64,000 bases of DNA from Xenopus tropicalis (GCF_000004195.4 NC_030679.2:36507712-36571711); one strand, 5' to 3'. Numbered from the stretch's first letter, positions 12,025 through 25,173 are shown. Translations and numbers: made by a program. The notes: a model not told the origin generated them from the sequence alone.

Positions 12025-12304
12025 AAACCAACAGACCATGTCCCAACACCCACAGTAAATACCCCCACCACATAAAATGGCACCAAAACACGGCCACAGT
12101 AACCATGGCCACCAGTTGACAGGTGGGGGCTTCTCTCGGTGTGCATTCCTTTACACTCCTACCTTCACTGGTGCGTCCGGACATGGGTCCTTGTTTTAAT
12201 ACCCAATGCCTGTTATCTCCTTTCAATAATTATCTTCTATAATCGTTTGCTCCAGCAACTAAGGCCCTTATCACTTAGCATAGTGAAATGCTTGACGTCT
12301 CTTA

Positions 12305-12652
12305 AGGTCCCCATACACGGGCTGATAGAAGCTGCCGATATCGGTCCCTTGGACCGACTCGGCAGCTTATCGGCCCGTGAAGGGGCAGAAACGAGGGGCT
12401 TGGCCGACCGATATCTGGCCTGAAATTGGGCAGATATCGATCGGCCAGGTTAGAAAATCAAGTCGGATCGGGGACCGCATCGGCTCGTTGATGTGGTCCC
12501 CGAACCGACTGCCCCATTGCCGCGTGCAGAATTCGATTGAATTCGCCTACATGCCTCCCCGATATCGCCACCCGTAGGTGGGGGTATCGGGTGAAGATCG
12601 GCTCGCTTGGCGACATCGCCAAGCGAGCGGATCTGCCCGTGTATGGCCAGTT
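12305..12652. mobile_element. AGGTCCCCATACACGGG MITE, same family as 4564
   Basis: 348 bp, TTA on both sides (12302-12304, 12653-12655). Shares GCTGCCGATATCGGTCCCTT, GGGGACCGCAT and CCCGTGTATGGCCAG with the 4.56-kb copy. Chance ORFs cross it on both strands. Confidence 0.8.
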
Positions 12653-13380
12653 TTACTGGGAATATACTCTTTATAGTTTTTTTGCAACATTTTTTGCAAC
12701 AGTTTCTTGCAACATATATCTATCTTCTGCAACATGTATCAATTTGCTTACTAGCTAAATGATTTTAAACTTAATCCTGTTTTCTAGCACTGCACTCCCA
12801 TGGTTACTGTGGAATTTTTTCCAATAAAAACATTTTTTCTTTTGCATCAAGCCCCTGTGTGTGTGGAACACTTTCTATTATATTTTTGTTTTTGACCTCC
12901 ACCAAGGGCATTTGGACTTGTATAGGGTGTGTTCCTCTCTGTGTACTATATATATATGCAAATTGGGATTACCGTATGTTTAGGTGGCCCAGAGTGCCCT
13001 TAATTCTCCACAGAAACACAGGAGCTTCTATTTATTATGTTTGGTAATGTGCATTTTCAGTTCATTATGTTATATCGCCACCTTTGACAGACTTTTAATT
13101 GTTTCTTGATTTACCAATTGCTCCTTCAACTCTAATACCATGCCACCTTGTATATCACTAACTGTCAGTTCCATGAGTTTTTGCTCCAGTTGATCCATGT
13201 ATTTGTTCCACTATGTAATTTTGTACTGATCATGGATGATGGTGGTAGTCATGTAATATGTGAGGTGTAGCATTCTTCAGCTATAATCCTCGACATCCTA
13301 AAACAAGCTCTATAGATGCACCTTCACTGACAAGCCTTGAGTATATCAGATTATCTTCTATGTCCTTCCAGGCTGTATAA

Positions 13381-13661
13381 GGGCTCTGGCACACTGGGAG
13401 ATTAGTCGCCCGCGACAAATCTCCTGTGTCTCGGGCGAATAATCTCCCCGAAATGCCATCCCACCGGTGAAAATGTAAATCGCCTGTGGGATGGCATACG
13501 CGGTGGCGCGATTTCAGTGAAGTTTCCTCTTGAGGCAATGGTGTTTGCCATCCCACTGGCGATTTACATTTTCGCCGGTGGGATGGCAATCCAGGGAGAT
13601 TAGTCGCCCACGAACAGGGAGTTTTGTCGCGGGCGACTAATCTCCCCATGTGCCAGAGCCC
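13381..13661. mobile_element. GGGCTCTGGCACAC hairpin MITE
   Basis: 281 bp, TAA on both sides (13378-13380, 13662-13664). The arms contain GAGATTAGTCGCCCGCGACA and GCCATCCCACCGGTGAAAATG. Same family as 35775 and 57734, with more arm divergence. Confidence 0.85.
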
Positions 13662-13779
13662 TAAAAAGGTTTTCCATGGGTACAAGATCAGATCACTTAC
13701 AATTAAAAATTACAATTTCTCCTATTTGTACTTGAAAGAAACAGCCTGATTTAATGCAGGATATTTACCAGTTTCTGGC

Positions 13780-14100
13780 TATTTAAATGTGGGCCTATTT
13801 CTGCCCTTTGGTAAAGAAGTTGCAGTTGCCCAGTACCCAAGGAGGGAAATACAGAGAATAATTCAGTGGCATACATCTGCCAACTGAGACAGTAAGTGAA
13901 CCAGTTAGGAAAGTTCCGTGTTTTGCGGAAAACCCCTGTAAATATTATTTTTGAAGTTGTATGGCGATATTTCAACAGTTACATTTCTTAAACACTTTTC
14001 TCTTTCAGACTAAACACACATGATGAATATGTCCTAATGCCACACAATTTTCTTCCACTGATTGCAATGTGAGTTTGCTGACTACTGTTTTAGAATATAC
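13780..14100 (+). repeat. dispersed repeat, copy 1 of a diverged pair
   Basis: Shares ACCCCTGTAAATATTATT, GCAGTTACATT-like, GACTAAACACAC..GATGAATAT and CTGACTACTGTTTT in the same order with 53730-54020. No terminal repeats recognised. Confidence 0.5.
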
Positions 14101-14339
14101 ACATGCACATATACATTATAAAGGTTTGGCACAACACGGGGCTTTGTGATAAATATGGCGTATACACATATGGATGCAGTGTTGCTCTTTTACAAACTGT
14201 ATAAAATAATAAAGGAAACATAGCTCTTTACTATGCTGTAGAGATGGCAGTTGCTCAAAAAAATGGCCTGCACATGCAGGTATGTATAAATACATACCAT
14301 ATTTATTTTTCCTCAGGCAGTAAAGTAAAAGAGCAAAGA

Positions 14340-14830
14340 ATAATGTAAGTACAGAGCTGTCAAACCCCCCAGATTTTGCTAAAACAAATAGCAGCTTTCA
14401 CCAGGCAGCCATTTTCCCTCTCACACATTTACATCTGCAAACAGCACATGTGCACTGTGAAGTTCATGCAATGAAGAATGCAGGCTTACACAGGCACAAC
14501 TGACTTTGATAAAAATTTCTGCTTGGATTGAGCTCTGTAATAATTAATCTGAGCTCAGGAGAGAAGATCAGTAGAAAAACATGTGTGTCACAGCCAACAA
14601 CTAGAGCAGATTTTCTATGAAAACCAGCATCACCATATCTTCATTGGCTGCTAGATTGAAGGGTGTGTTTGGTAACCAGAGTTAAGAAGAACTGAGCATG
14701 CTCAGTAAGAGAGCCAAAAGAGACAGTAAATGTATAAGGGAAGGGGTCGAGGGGTTTAGAGGTGATGAAGGAACCCTAAATTATTAAGGGGATGTTGCAG
14801 CCTTATAACTTTTGAACAACAGGAGTAGCA
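14340..14830 (+). repeat. dispersed repeat, GAGCATGCTCAG family, longer copy
   Basis: GCTAAAACAAATAGCAGCTTTCACC at 14376 and GAACTGAGCATGCTCAGTAAG at 14689 are the inverse of the 6.9-kb blocks. Ends not defined. Confidence 0.5.
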
Positions 14831-17181
14831 GGTATTTAAAGATTTCAAAGAGGTGGTTCACTGATTAAAATTCTTTGTGAGGAGTTAACATGCCCTCTAA
14901 GCTTTTTCTCAAGTTTTTTCTCATGTCCATATGTCTTCACATGCCATAAAATGCCCATCTAACAATTTATCTTTAAGTCTGGAGACTCATCTTCAACAAG
15001 TTTGTGATTTCTGTCCTAACTACTCTCTCAACACTGGGCTGGGCTACAAAGGATGCAAAAGCTTCCTGAGAATATTGTAACTCGCTGACACCTGACTACA
15101 CTAAACTGACTGACTTAAATTTGTAGAGTGCTATTCTCAATGGCTTTAGTTTACTTCTCCCCAGGAAATTGTTGCACTCTCCAGAATTTCTTCTTGATGG
15201 ATCTATGGCAGTATCCTGTCTCCTTGAGGCAGTTAATACTGTCACCATAAATCTCTTCATTAAGTTAAACTCAGAGGAGCTCATTAGGGATTCTCCAATG
15301 TAAACAGATATTTTCACTTTCAAGAAAGTGATGACTGGAGTCATATAATGGAGTCAAATTAATAGCTCCTCTGATTGACTGGTTTGTAGTTTACCATCCT
15401 TTCACTTTGTTATAGTTTATGTCTAACATGTACATCAAATGCTTCCATAAAGTCATTCAACAACTAAATGCAACTATTTTTGTTAATGCGATTTTTTTAT
15501 TTTAAATCTAAATATACAAATTAGGGTTCAATCATGGTTCAATTTTTGGAGGGTTTAGTATTCGGCCGAATCCAAAGGTTATGTATTTGGTGAATTCCTA
15601 CTTAGTATCTCAATACATACTTAAATATGTAAGAATCTAGATTCGAGATGTCAAGAAAGGTCCTAAATAAAATCAAATACAAGATACATCCCTTTTAAAT
15701 ACAAGTACGATCTGTGGAATGTGACATCTATATGTGCCCAATGTATGCCTAAAACCCTTACCATGTGCTTTTTAAGATGCAGCTTGCTTCTCCAAGAATA
15801 CTGTATAACACTCGTTAAATGTAAATCCAAACCACAGTGGAAATATGCCTTTAATATATCACATGATCAATACCAGACTGAAATCTGTGGTTCTGTCACC
15901 ATTCAAAAAATATGTTAGCACATATGCTAGACAAGAAAGATCCCATTTTTTATTGTCAATAGAATTAAGTTTATGCCTCCCATGGGAGCACACACAAAAT
16001 ATGCCTCAGGTAGTCTGCATATACAGCCACACGGCCTGCCATGCATACCATTGGCTAATAATGTTTTTTTGTTCTGCTCATTTAATGGGGACGTGTGACA
16101 TGTCTGGGAAAAAGTTATTGCTTTGTAAACCAATCAAGTATTCAACCAGTTTTCACAAGAACTTGGTCTTCAGTGACATTATTTAATTGATAATATTTTT
16201 CTTCTTTGGCAACCACCAGTATGGCCGCTCTTATATTTTTAAAAAAAAATGGAAAAAAGGATTTGTTGTACAGAATAAGCTACATTTTACTAAAGGTGCA
16301 CAGAACAATAAAATGAAAATAAGTTCCAGTTCTACTAGATGCCTTGAAAACAAATAACCTTTAATAGGAACACATACTACATCTTAAAAGCCTTTTTTGA
16401 AAAATGTAAAATGAATATGTTTTCCTTTTAAATTACAGAGTAAGTCTTATGCTACTTCCCTATCCCCTACATCCACCATATCAATGCCAATGCTAATTTG
16501 TATCTTAGACAATTAAAAACAACCCCTAAACCTATTACTACAGCTATACGCAAGGTTATAAACACTAAATTGACACAGTCATCATTTTAGGATTAAACAC
16601 ATAACAAAAATCAAGTAAGAGGGTGAGTTTCAGCCTAAGCCATATGTGAAACATATGGTGATACTTAAATACCAATTACGTCCCCCGCGGGGCATATCTA
16701 GTTTATGATTTTGCAACAAATGTCTAAGTAATTTTGCACACTCTTTGTCAGTAGCCGAGAGAAACTGCCAACTGCTACTGATTCTGTGGTCAAACTGCCA
16801 TTATGAGATGAAATACACAAAGTAAGTGACCTCACTAAATGCAGGGACCAGTTCTACTGGTTGTGTTGTACTATAATTTAACTGAAACTTCAGCTGCTGT
16901 CTGAACACAGAAAATCTCCCCCCACACAGAAAGTACAAATGGTTCATGGATTTTAGGGGCATCATTTATGTTTACGGTGAAACTGTCACCCCTGTTGTTA
17001 GGCTGGGTGCTGACAAAGCACTGATGTTTTATTTGGTAAGTCATAAAAGGCACTTATCAGTGACATTCACCATGTGGATGCCAACCACACCTTCGCAATA
17101 AAAACCATGTAGTCGGCTTTACCTGTAACACTACAGAAATGTTTTTTCATCTCTCTCTAGCAAAACAAATGCCTGTTTATC
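14831..17181. other. non-coding with a small repeat fragment
   Basis: TTAGTATTCGGCCGAATCC (about 15556-15574) is the signature of a dispersed Xenopus repeat; only about 70 bp remain. Otherwise unassigned; the 113-codon ORF at 15845-16186 has no motif. Confidence 0.4.
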
Positions 17182-17300
17182 TTAAATAAAAATACCCCCA
17201 GAATGAATGATAGTTTATATCATATTAAATGACCTATTAAAGTATCTTACCAAACTGGAATATATATATATATATATCAGTAAAAATTGGCCTTTTACAT

Positions 17301-17331
17301 CAGTGGCGTAACCATGTATATAGTTACGCCA
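17301..17331. mobile_element. minimal relic of the CAGTGGCGTAAC hAT family
   Basis: CAGTGGCGTAAC and GTTACGCCA face each other with 10 bp between them: both terminal repeats of the 56878 family and almost nothing else. It looks like an extreme internal deletion. Confidence 0.5.
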
Positions 17332-17372
17332 GATAACAGGGGGATTCTAGATAACCGGTCCCATACCTGTAC
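17332..17372. mobile_element. right end of a TACAGGTATGGGA element
   Basis: GATAACCGGTCCCATACCTGTA (17350-17371) is the inverse of the TACAGGTATGGGAC(C) terminus. The rest of the element is absent. Confidence 0.5.
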
Positions 17373-17470
17373 TAGTTTTCTTTTTTATTAAAACGGTTTA
17401 TTTAGATGAAGCGGTATTTTACATAAGGGCTGTTTTATGCAATATATTTAGAGACCTACTTTACTATGCC

Positions 17471-20309
17471 CTACAAGCGGTATACACCGAATCTATACAC
17501 CTTACTTTTCAGAAAGTCTGGTAATTTCCAAACCAAGCTATATAATGTAATATAATATAATGATTGGGCAGATGTATCCCATCTGTTTTGCTTGCAGTTC
17601 ACCAAAATAACTGGGTTCGTAGTATAGATTCTGAAAAAATTGTTCTTGTAACTTAGTGCTGCTGGGCATCATTAAGGTTCTAACTGGAACATGTCACTAT
17701 GTCTATAATGATAAGTGGGCAAGTTTCCAGTGCTCAGTTAGTACTGGGAAAGTTTTTATAGGCATAGGAACATGTTCCTGTTAAAATCTGGAATGTGTCA
17801 CTGTCCCCATAAAGGGGCAATATACACCTATGTCCTACACGAGCTAAACAAGGATTGTTTTGTGTCTTAGAAGGAGTTAATTTGATTAACTACCCACTCC
17901 TTCATCTATGATTGCTTTGCAGAACTAATGGGGGGAGGGAACAAATAAAAAATAAAAGTGGTTTCAGTTTCACTAGTCTGCAATGTTAAGTGAAAAAAAT
18001 ACAAAGTAAAGATTAAAACAAGAGGCAGAATGCATGAGTGTTCTGTTTAAACAAACACATTTAAAATGGCCCAAAAGCAAAACAGGTTTAATAAGCAAAA
18101 TAGACATTTCTATGTTCAGTACAGGATTGACAACAGGATTTCATAAAGTTTCAACACATATTTAGGTGAAACTCGAAATTTTTGCCAGACATCTCTATGA
18201 TATAAGGCTGTTTATTGCAGTAGTCCTCTCTATAGATATTCATTCAACGCAATGTGCAAGCATAGTTAATATAAAATAACTGACAAAATAGGCATATGAC
18301 AAATGCAAAGCAAAAGGGAATCTGCACTATGACATGATGGTGCGTGGGATGGAGCCCAACAAGGACTGATTCAGTGTTTCTGAACTAGGAAGTAATTAAG
18401 CGTGGGTTAAGCCCAACAAGGATTGATTCAGTTTTTCTGGACTAGGATGCTATAATATGTGGGTTAAAAAAAATTAATGTCTGCACATTTCTTTCCACAC
18501 CCAGCTGAATGTCAGTATCTTGTTTTCTTTTTTGGGGGGAAATATTTCTCCCTAAAGAGAAGTTTGCCAAATACAGTTTAATTTGTACTGATTTATACAG
18601 TGAAAGGGGATAGTGACACATCCCACAGCTTTAAAGGGGTTGTGTTGGGTCTTGACAAACATCTTGAAATACCTTTGAAACCCAAAAAATCGAAATGTAA
18701 TCATACTACTTTTTATAATACCAACTATATAGTATACATCTTTAAATCAATGCTTTGCCCTGCACAGTAGCAGATTTCTTGCCTGAGCTCAAAATCTCAT
18801 TGAGGGCCCGCAGATTGCTGCTGCTTCAGCCACGCTTCTATAGCAGGAATTATTTTGCAATTTTAATGGAGAGACTTAAACCTGATGGATGTTTTATAAG
18901 CCCTGCCAGAAACCACCAACAGCCTTCGTAGCCAGTGACATACATGGAAAAAACTACAGAGAGAAGATATTCAGCTCTGTCCAAGTCACAAGCCCAAGCA
19001 TCCTAGTTCAAGTGACTTAACAGTTCTCCGAAACAATATATCTGTCAGCGGACATGAAACAAATCTCAGAAACCAACGTGAATATATACAGCCAGGATTA
19101 AAGAAACTGATTTTTTATTTTACAAAAAGTAAAAATGGCTGAATTTGGAATTGGACTTCAGGGGGTCTGAAGTATTTTCCATACATTTTATTATTATGAA
19201 CATGTATTTATAAGTACCAATATATTTTGCAGCGTTGTACAATAAATGGGTTTATACAGTGAACATACATGATTACATTTTCAAAAGTTTCAAAAGTAGG
19301 ATTGCCAACTTTTGTGGCTTTGGTGTCTGGGCAGGGAGCAGGGCCAATGACGTTGGGGGTGGGTAAATGACATCAGAGACGAGTGACGTTTGGGGGATGG
19401 ATCTATGAAGTCAGGGGTTGGGTTATGATGTGGTGATCAGTAATTGGCTGATTGCTGCACCATTCATTTCAAGGTCCTGTCCAGATTTTTTAATCCGGAC
19501 ATGCAGTTTTCACCCAGATAGCCCTTCCAAAAACTGGGCTGTCCGAGTGAAAACCAAACAGGTGGCAACCTGTGCAAGTGTTAGGTTGCAGTTTTTTTGG
19601 GATGGAAACACATGAAAGAGGCTATATCACCTGAAAACAAAGGATTTCTACAAAATAAATCTGGGAATGGGCCTGACCATAGGATTCCACAGGTGTTGGT
19701 ATCACTTATGAGGTGACCCCTACAGCAGCAATGCCAGTTGCTCTGTATGTCCCCAGTTAACACAACTTTTTCATTTTTAGTGAAGAAACAAAACATCCCA
19801 AAAAAATCTGTAGGTCGAAATCCTGTGTATAAATTTTCAATTAGAAAAAGGCAGGGAAACTATTTGCTGCAGCTGCTTGTGTATTTTATTACTGTTCTGT
19901 TCCATTCCATTGGTCAAAGCCAGAAAACTGTACTCGCTGAATAACCAAAGTCTCACCTCTATTGTTCTCTGGGAAATGTGTTAATGTGAAATGTTATAGC
20001 TAATGAGTCTTTCAGCTTGTGAATGAAACATGTCTGCTTTCACAAAATTACAGGAGGGAGGCTGCTAAATTTCATACACAATCAAGCTTTTGTATCAACC
20101 TTCTTCATGAAACACTGGCATGCACAAAATACAGAATGCAAACTTAATTTAGATATATTGGATATATATTAGATATATTGCTGGCCAATTGAAAATGCCA
20201 AATTCAAATTAGCAGCCTAAAGGAATGGTGCTCCAAATGAGGGAAAGATCCCTTATTTGATAAATCTCAGATCCTAAGCATTTTAAATAAAGCAGCCCAT
20301 ATATTATAA
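17471..20309. other. non-coding; LINE-like tail fragment
   Basis: ATTTTGCAGCGTTGTACAATAAATGGG (about 19223-19249) and TACAGTGAACATACATGATTA resemble a LINE-type 3' fragment also seen at 40617-40720. Also the 58-bp duplication listed separately. Confidence 0.35.
18342..18457 (+). repeat. 58-bp tandem duplication
   Basis: GCGTGGGATGGAGCCCAACAAGG... (18342-18399) is repeated as GCGTGGGTTAAGCCCAACAAGG... (18400-18457), with substitutions; a third partial start TGTGGGTTA follows. Confidence 0.8.
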
Positions 20310-20645
20310 GATTTGACAACCTTGCCAAATGAGCGGATGTTTCCCCGATATCGGCTGATCTGATCATTTGGTGATATCGGCTGATCTGATCAATTGGCCC
20401 TGGGGCTGAAGATCAGATCCCAATGACTTGGATACAGTCCATTGGTGCGAGGACTGCATGAACGCATGAACACAGCCCTCAAGCCAACAGGAAATTCAAA
20501 CCTGACCAATCAACATCTGCCCGATTTTCAGATACAGGTGGGGTAGGCATGTTGGAGGGCCCTGATACATATGCACATAAGCTGCCTTATTAGTCTGAAG
20601 GGACTGAATAGACAGCTTACATCTGCCCATGTACAGTATAACCTC
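20310..20645. mobile_element. GGTGGCCATACAC-family copy, 5'-damaged, internal tandem duplication
   Basis: GCCAAATGAGCGGATGTTTC, CCCGATATCGG and GAGGGCCCTGATACATATGC mark the family. GATATCGGCTGATCTGATCA is present twice in tandem at about 20347-20391. Confidence 0.55.
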
Positions 20646-21925
20646 CTTAACAAACCCTATACTACAAACTCATCTCTGCTCTCAGAATGCACTGCACTAA
20701 CCTGCTGGTTTAAGCATAATCCTATTTTAAAACAGATCACAATTTTCTAATCTTATTTACAATCTGTAATTACACAGGTGAGAGTAAACAAGTGGAAAGT
20801 GAAGTCTTTCCTTGTCCTAGTCCGTAAAGCAAGATTCACTCCCTCTCTAAATGTTTAGTTTACTCAAGGCCCCAAAACTACTTTCATGCTTGTCAGAGAT
20901 TAGTTTTGGTGGAAAATATCTTTCTTTTGTCTCTTTGGTCTTTTAAACAGAGTGAAAAAGAAAGTTTTCATGTGCACTAACTTTGTCACAGCCTTTACCT
21001 TCTGTTTAGATTAACCATAATATACATGCATTGTAAGCTGTCTGCAATATTATTACAAGCAATGTTAAAGGACACAAAGGTGAGAAACATATAAAAACAG
21101 CTTATGTGGGCCACACATCAATACACAGGGAAATGGCCTGTGCATATCTTTCCTTGAGGATGATGAATGACAAGGTGGTTAGTTTATTCTGTGTCTCAGA
21201 GCCCCATATAGTGCTTTTGTTGTACAACGCACTGCTATGCACCATAACCAGCGGATGCTTTTGCCTGATAATCATTACACATTACATTGTGACCTGTAAA
21301 TGGGAAGTGATCAGAAGTGCGTAGTGGCTTTTACATTCCTGTCAGCTGAAAAACAACCTCTGAATATACTGTATTTCTAGTTCAAGTGAAGCCACAAATA
21401 TTGCTGTTTAATATCAAAATCTAAGGATCTAAACTGAGTGGGGACTGCATGTACATCCTATGAGTCCTCTGGTCAGAGAAAGTTAGGGAATATAACAAAA
21501 AGGGGAAATAGTTACATGGCAGATTACAAATCTTATTCTGCAAAGGTAGAATTTCCCAGCACTAATTACTTGTTATCATATACTCTGATGTCACTGGGGA
21601 ATTTTAGCTAGATTTTATCTACAGAATAGGAATGAGGGAAATTCTTAAGCATTAGAACAAATATTATTGTACAGTAATCATGGGAAATTGTGCCAATGGT
21701 CAGCCAATTGCTATATAATGTATTTAATTTAAATATAGAAAACATGACTAAAATAGTACCATGAACAAATATAAAGCTTCAGTTAAAACAGAAACTATCT
21801 TGAAAAACAAGTTACTCTTAGAACAAAACATATAATAAATAATTGGTCATAATTTCTTGCCCAGGTAGTCACCGAGGGAAATGTAAATTTTAAAAATGAG
21901 CTGTAACCCATCATAACCATTCAAA

Positions 21926-22012
21926 TACAGGTATAGGGTTTTATTCTCCAGAATGCTTGGGACTCTGAGTTTTCTGGATAAAGGATCTTTTCATAATTTG
22001 GATCACCTTAAT
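21926..22012. mobile_element. left end of a TACAGGTATGGGA-family element
   Basis: TACAGGTATAGGGTTTTATT, CCAGAATGCTTGGGACTC and TTTTCTGGATAAAGGATC keep the family order; the element stops at about 22012. Confidence 0.55.
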
Positions 22013-22190
22013 GTAAGAACCCAAGGAGCGAGTTAGTTGCCCATGATAGATCGATGCTATCGCAGGCAAGTAACTGCTCCAAAAAGGCTCTCCACCAGCA
22101 ACAACAGAAGTCGCAGGTGGAAAGCCCTTCAAATTGCTTCGGTTTACTTGGCTCCCTAATAGTTTAGTTGGCAGGGAATGCTGGTAGTTG
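22013..22190. mobile_element. very diverged hairpin MITE relic
   Basis: GTTAGTTGCCCATGATAGATC ... GCTATCGCAGGCAAGTAAC and CTCCACCAGCAACAACAGAA ... TCGCAGGTGG keep the plan of the Harbinger-like hairpin group at low identity. It lies directly after a TACAGGTATAGGG element end. Confidence 0.35.
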
Positions 22191-23353
22191 TTTTTCTTGA
22201 AGGTGTGTCTTTTCTGTACAGGCACAAATAATCTGGTAGATTCTATTTATTATTGCATTGCTATTTATCTGCATATTTTTTATGCTATTTATCTGTCTGT
22301 CCTACCTCTTTCCACTGTCAGATTTAAACCTCTGTCTGCTCAGTGATCCAATAAAACAGAAAGCAGAAAGAATGTATGGTGTGAGATTTTTATAATTGTG
22401 TGTACATCTTCTAACTTATCATTTAAACCACTGACTGGATTCTAGGACAAGTAACCCAGCAGCACAGTCTGTTCAAAGATATACATGACCACTAGGGGCA
22501 CTGTACCTGCTGTTCAATGATGAAATCACATTTTACTTCAGTCAAGGCAAACAATATCGGTGCTCTCTGCAAACAAGTACTTGATAATATTATATAGCAT
22601 AAAATCAATACAATGCACACAATTAGTAGTAGCAACACATGTAGCTAGTGTAGAGTATAAAATGCACAGACAATTAGCCGTCAGCCACAGAATATGCTAC
22701 AATAGAAAATCAATTTTTTTCTCATAAAAAACATATGTAACATAAAAGGAACACTATCAACCCCTTGAGCCGCTCACTCAAATTCTTTCCCTCTGCAGCG
22801 TAACCATATGGCTGGCACTTAGCCAAGCTACAGACTTCCATCCACTGTTATTTTAAATCTAAAGTGTGCACCTGCTAAATAACTCATTTAGGCCTCTGGG
22901 AGAGACCATCTTTAGCCCCCAGAATCCAACAACATCCCTTCCATCCTGTCAGCGCCAGCTAAGCATAGACAGTGATCTGTTTGATACTGCCTGAGGGAGG
23001 ATGTAGAGACCAGACCATTGTACAAACTACGGCTGCCACATTGTAGCAGAAAAGAACAACTTTGTATTGTGTGCAAAATGTATATTCAATTATTCATTTA
23101 CAAAGATATTTATAAAGTTACTTTTAAAAGAAACAACTACACTTTATAGGCACTTTATGACAATTCTATGAACCTCCATGGAGACCAATGGGAATATACA
23201 GGCCTAACAATGCTGGTCATATTGTACTTAAAAGTACGTCATATTAACAAGACCTAACAGCTGCAGTATAAGAGGAAACGTGCCCAAAACTCTCTTGAAA
23301 CTAACATATAGAAAGAAAATATGTGTTATTTTTGCCTGATGGAGAAACAAGTA

Positions 23354-23690
23354 TACAGGTATGGGAGCTGTTATGCAGAATGTTGGGGTTTTCCAGATAA
23401 AGGATCTTTCTGTAATTTGGTTCTTCATACCTTAAGTCTACCAAAAAAAAAGGATTAAAGGTTAATGAAACCAAATAGGGTTGTTTTGCCACCAAAAAGA
23501 ACGAATTATATCTATTGTATAATTATACATATATATACATATATCCAGTTGGGATCAAGTACAAGGAACTGTTTTTAATTATAGAGAAAAAGGAAGTAAT
23601 TTATAAAAATTTGAATTATTTGATTAAAATTGACTCTATGGGAGATGGCCTTCCTGTAATGGGTTTTCCAGATAACAGATCCTATACATG
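23354..23690. mobile_element. TACAGGTATGGGA MITE, complete copy
   Basis: TACAGGTATGGGAGCTG start; TTTTCCAGATAAAGGATC, GGGATCAAGTACAAGG, AGTCTATGGGAGATGGCC; end CAGATAACAGATCCTATACATG. The ends are inverted. Contains an internal ATATATACATATATC stretch near 23525. Confidence 0.65.
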
Positions 23691-24349
23691 TTTTAGCTTG
23701 AAATGTCATTCCCTAGTAAAATGGCAGTAATATGATAATAATCAAAACAGTCACAAGAAAAATGTGAATGTTTTGATCATTCAGCTGAACAACACTATTA
23801 TCTTATCTTCTGTTAATGTTTACACAGTTATATCTGATGAGCCAACCCAATGTTGGCTTTCTATATAAGTACAGTATGCATTTCAGGGAATGTTTGTTTC
23901 GGTGGCTGCGCAGTCACCAAGCGACAACACCGAAACTGTCTGTGCCAGAAAACAATCAGCCTACCTATGAGAAAGACTAACATATAATCTGAAATATTGA
24001 GGATACAATAATTCCAGCTCCATCTAAATACAGACTGCTCGTATTGGCTCTGTTCGACATGCACCTGTGACCAAACATTGTTTAGCCGAGTCAACAAAAG
24101 GATAATATGCCTTTTGTTATTTTCCACCTCTGTAGAACACGCTTCTACTGACACTCCTTTATTTGGGTGGTATCTGGTAAACAAGGCATGTAACTGCGTA
24201 TGTTCCTCATATTAATATGATAAGTAGCGCAGAAATGACATTGTGGGAATGTATGAAAGAAAAGGGCTGTCACAATTTCACCATTAACATCGACTTGAAT
24301 GAATTTGTTTTTGAAAAGGGCGATGCTTGAGATTAGGAGGAGGCTTGAG

Positions 24350-24640
24350 CTTTCGCTTGGGCTGTGGTTTTTACAGTGAAAGCAGTAAAGCTGTGGAATG
24401 CACTCCCTGTTGAGACTCTACTGGCAGATACACTCAATTCAAGAAAGTGTTGGATGTCTCTTTAGCAGATCTGAACTGTACAAGGTTACTGGTAATAATA
24501 AATGTTTTTCTGTGCGCTGATCCAGGGACTGGGCCATTTGCCATTTTGAAATCAAGGAGGAATTTTCTGCTCCTTTGAGGGAAAGAGGAGACGGCACAAG
24601 ATGGGGACTTCAACCCTTCCCTCACATATTTCCTTTTTTT
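24350..24640 (+). mobile_element. decayed LINE-like 3' end (WNALP motif)
   Basis: From about 24378 the plus strand reads AVKLWNALPVETLLADTLNS and then shifts frame into KKVLDVSLA. This resembles the terminal WN(A/S)LP...F+..L segment of CR1/L2-like ORF2 proteins. Downstream sequence resembles a dispersed frog repeat (GATCCAGGGACTGGGCC... followed by AAGGAGGAATTTT). The family assignment is tentative; the frameshift marks it as dead. Confidence 0.4.
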
Positions 24641-24949
24641 TAGCTTGTAGTTGATGCTGAGATGTGCAGAACTTCATAGACTAGTCTTTTTTTTATCCTC
24701 AATAGCTATGTTATTATGTAATGAGCTCACACCAGGAATATTATCTGCAAGCTATTATTAATGAACCATAATATCTACAGTTTCACAAAACACAGCTAAC
24801 CATGGTGCCCACTAACTGTATGGCCAATGTCCCAGGCAATGGCGCATGCTGCATCCAAGCTGAATCATCATCATTATCATCATTTATTTATATATCTCCA
24901 GCAAATTATGCAGTGCTTCACAATAAACTTAAGCAAACACGGATCTTAA

Positions 24950-25170
24950 GGGCCGTGGCAGACGGGGAGATTAGTCGCCTGTGAATGTAAATCCCCGGTG
25001 GGATGGCATATGCGGTGCCGCGATTTCCCAAAATCGGCGAAGTTGCATTGAGAGGAAACTTCCGCAATTTTGTGAAATCACAGCTACGCGTATGCCATCC
25101 CACCGGCAATTTACATTCAAGCCGGTGGGATGGCATATCGTTGACATTAGTCGTCCGTCTACCATGGCCC
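24950..25170. mobile_element. GGGCCGTGGCAGACGG hairpin MITE, variant of the same family
   Basis: 221 bp, TAA on both sides (24947-24949, 25171-25173). Ends GGGCCGTGGCAGACGGGGAG and CCGTCTACCATGGCCC. The inner arms GCCGGTGGGATGGCATA and TATGCCATCCCACCGGC are shared with the related families. Confidence 0.8.
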
Positions 25171-25173
25171 TAA

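Larger units (their letters stand above)
11610..12235 (-). mobile_element. Penelope-like/retro-type repeat with hammerhead-like motif and TA tracts
   Basis: The minus strand carries a hammerhead-like core (11986-12024) followed by AATAAA (11971-11976). The block also has a repeated CACAGGACTT segment (about 11617 and 11838), and an 11-bp inverted repeat ACGTGAGTGCC / GGCACTCACGT flanking a (TA)n tract at 11702-11738. Flanking text such as CTTCCTCAGGGACAAACC is typical of this frog repeat class. Boundaries are uncertain. Confidence 0.4.
17182..17470 (+). mobile_element. TTAA-type MITE interrupted by two smaller relics
   Basis: TTAAATAAAAATACCCCC start, then AGTTTATATCATATTAAATG, CTTACCAAACTGGAATATAT; after an interruption (17301-17372) it resumes GGTTTATTTAGATGAAGCGG and CTGTTTTATGCAATATATTT. 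This is a Xenopus MITE I recognise, present inverted at 61757-61940. Confidence 0.65.
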
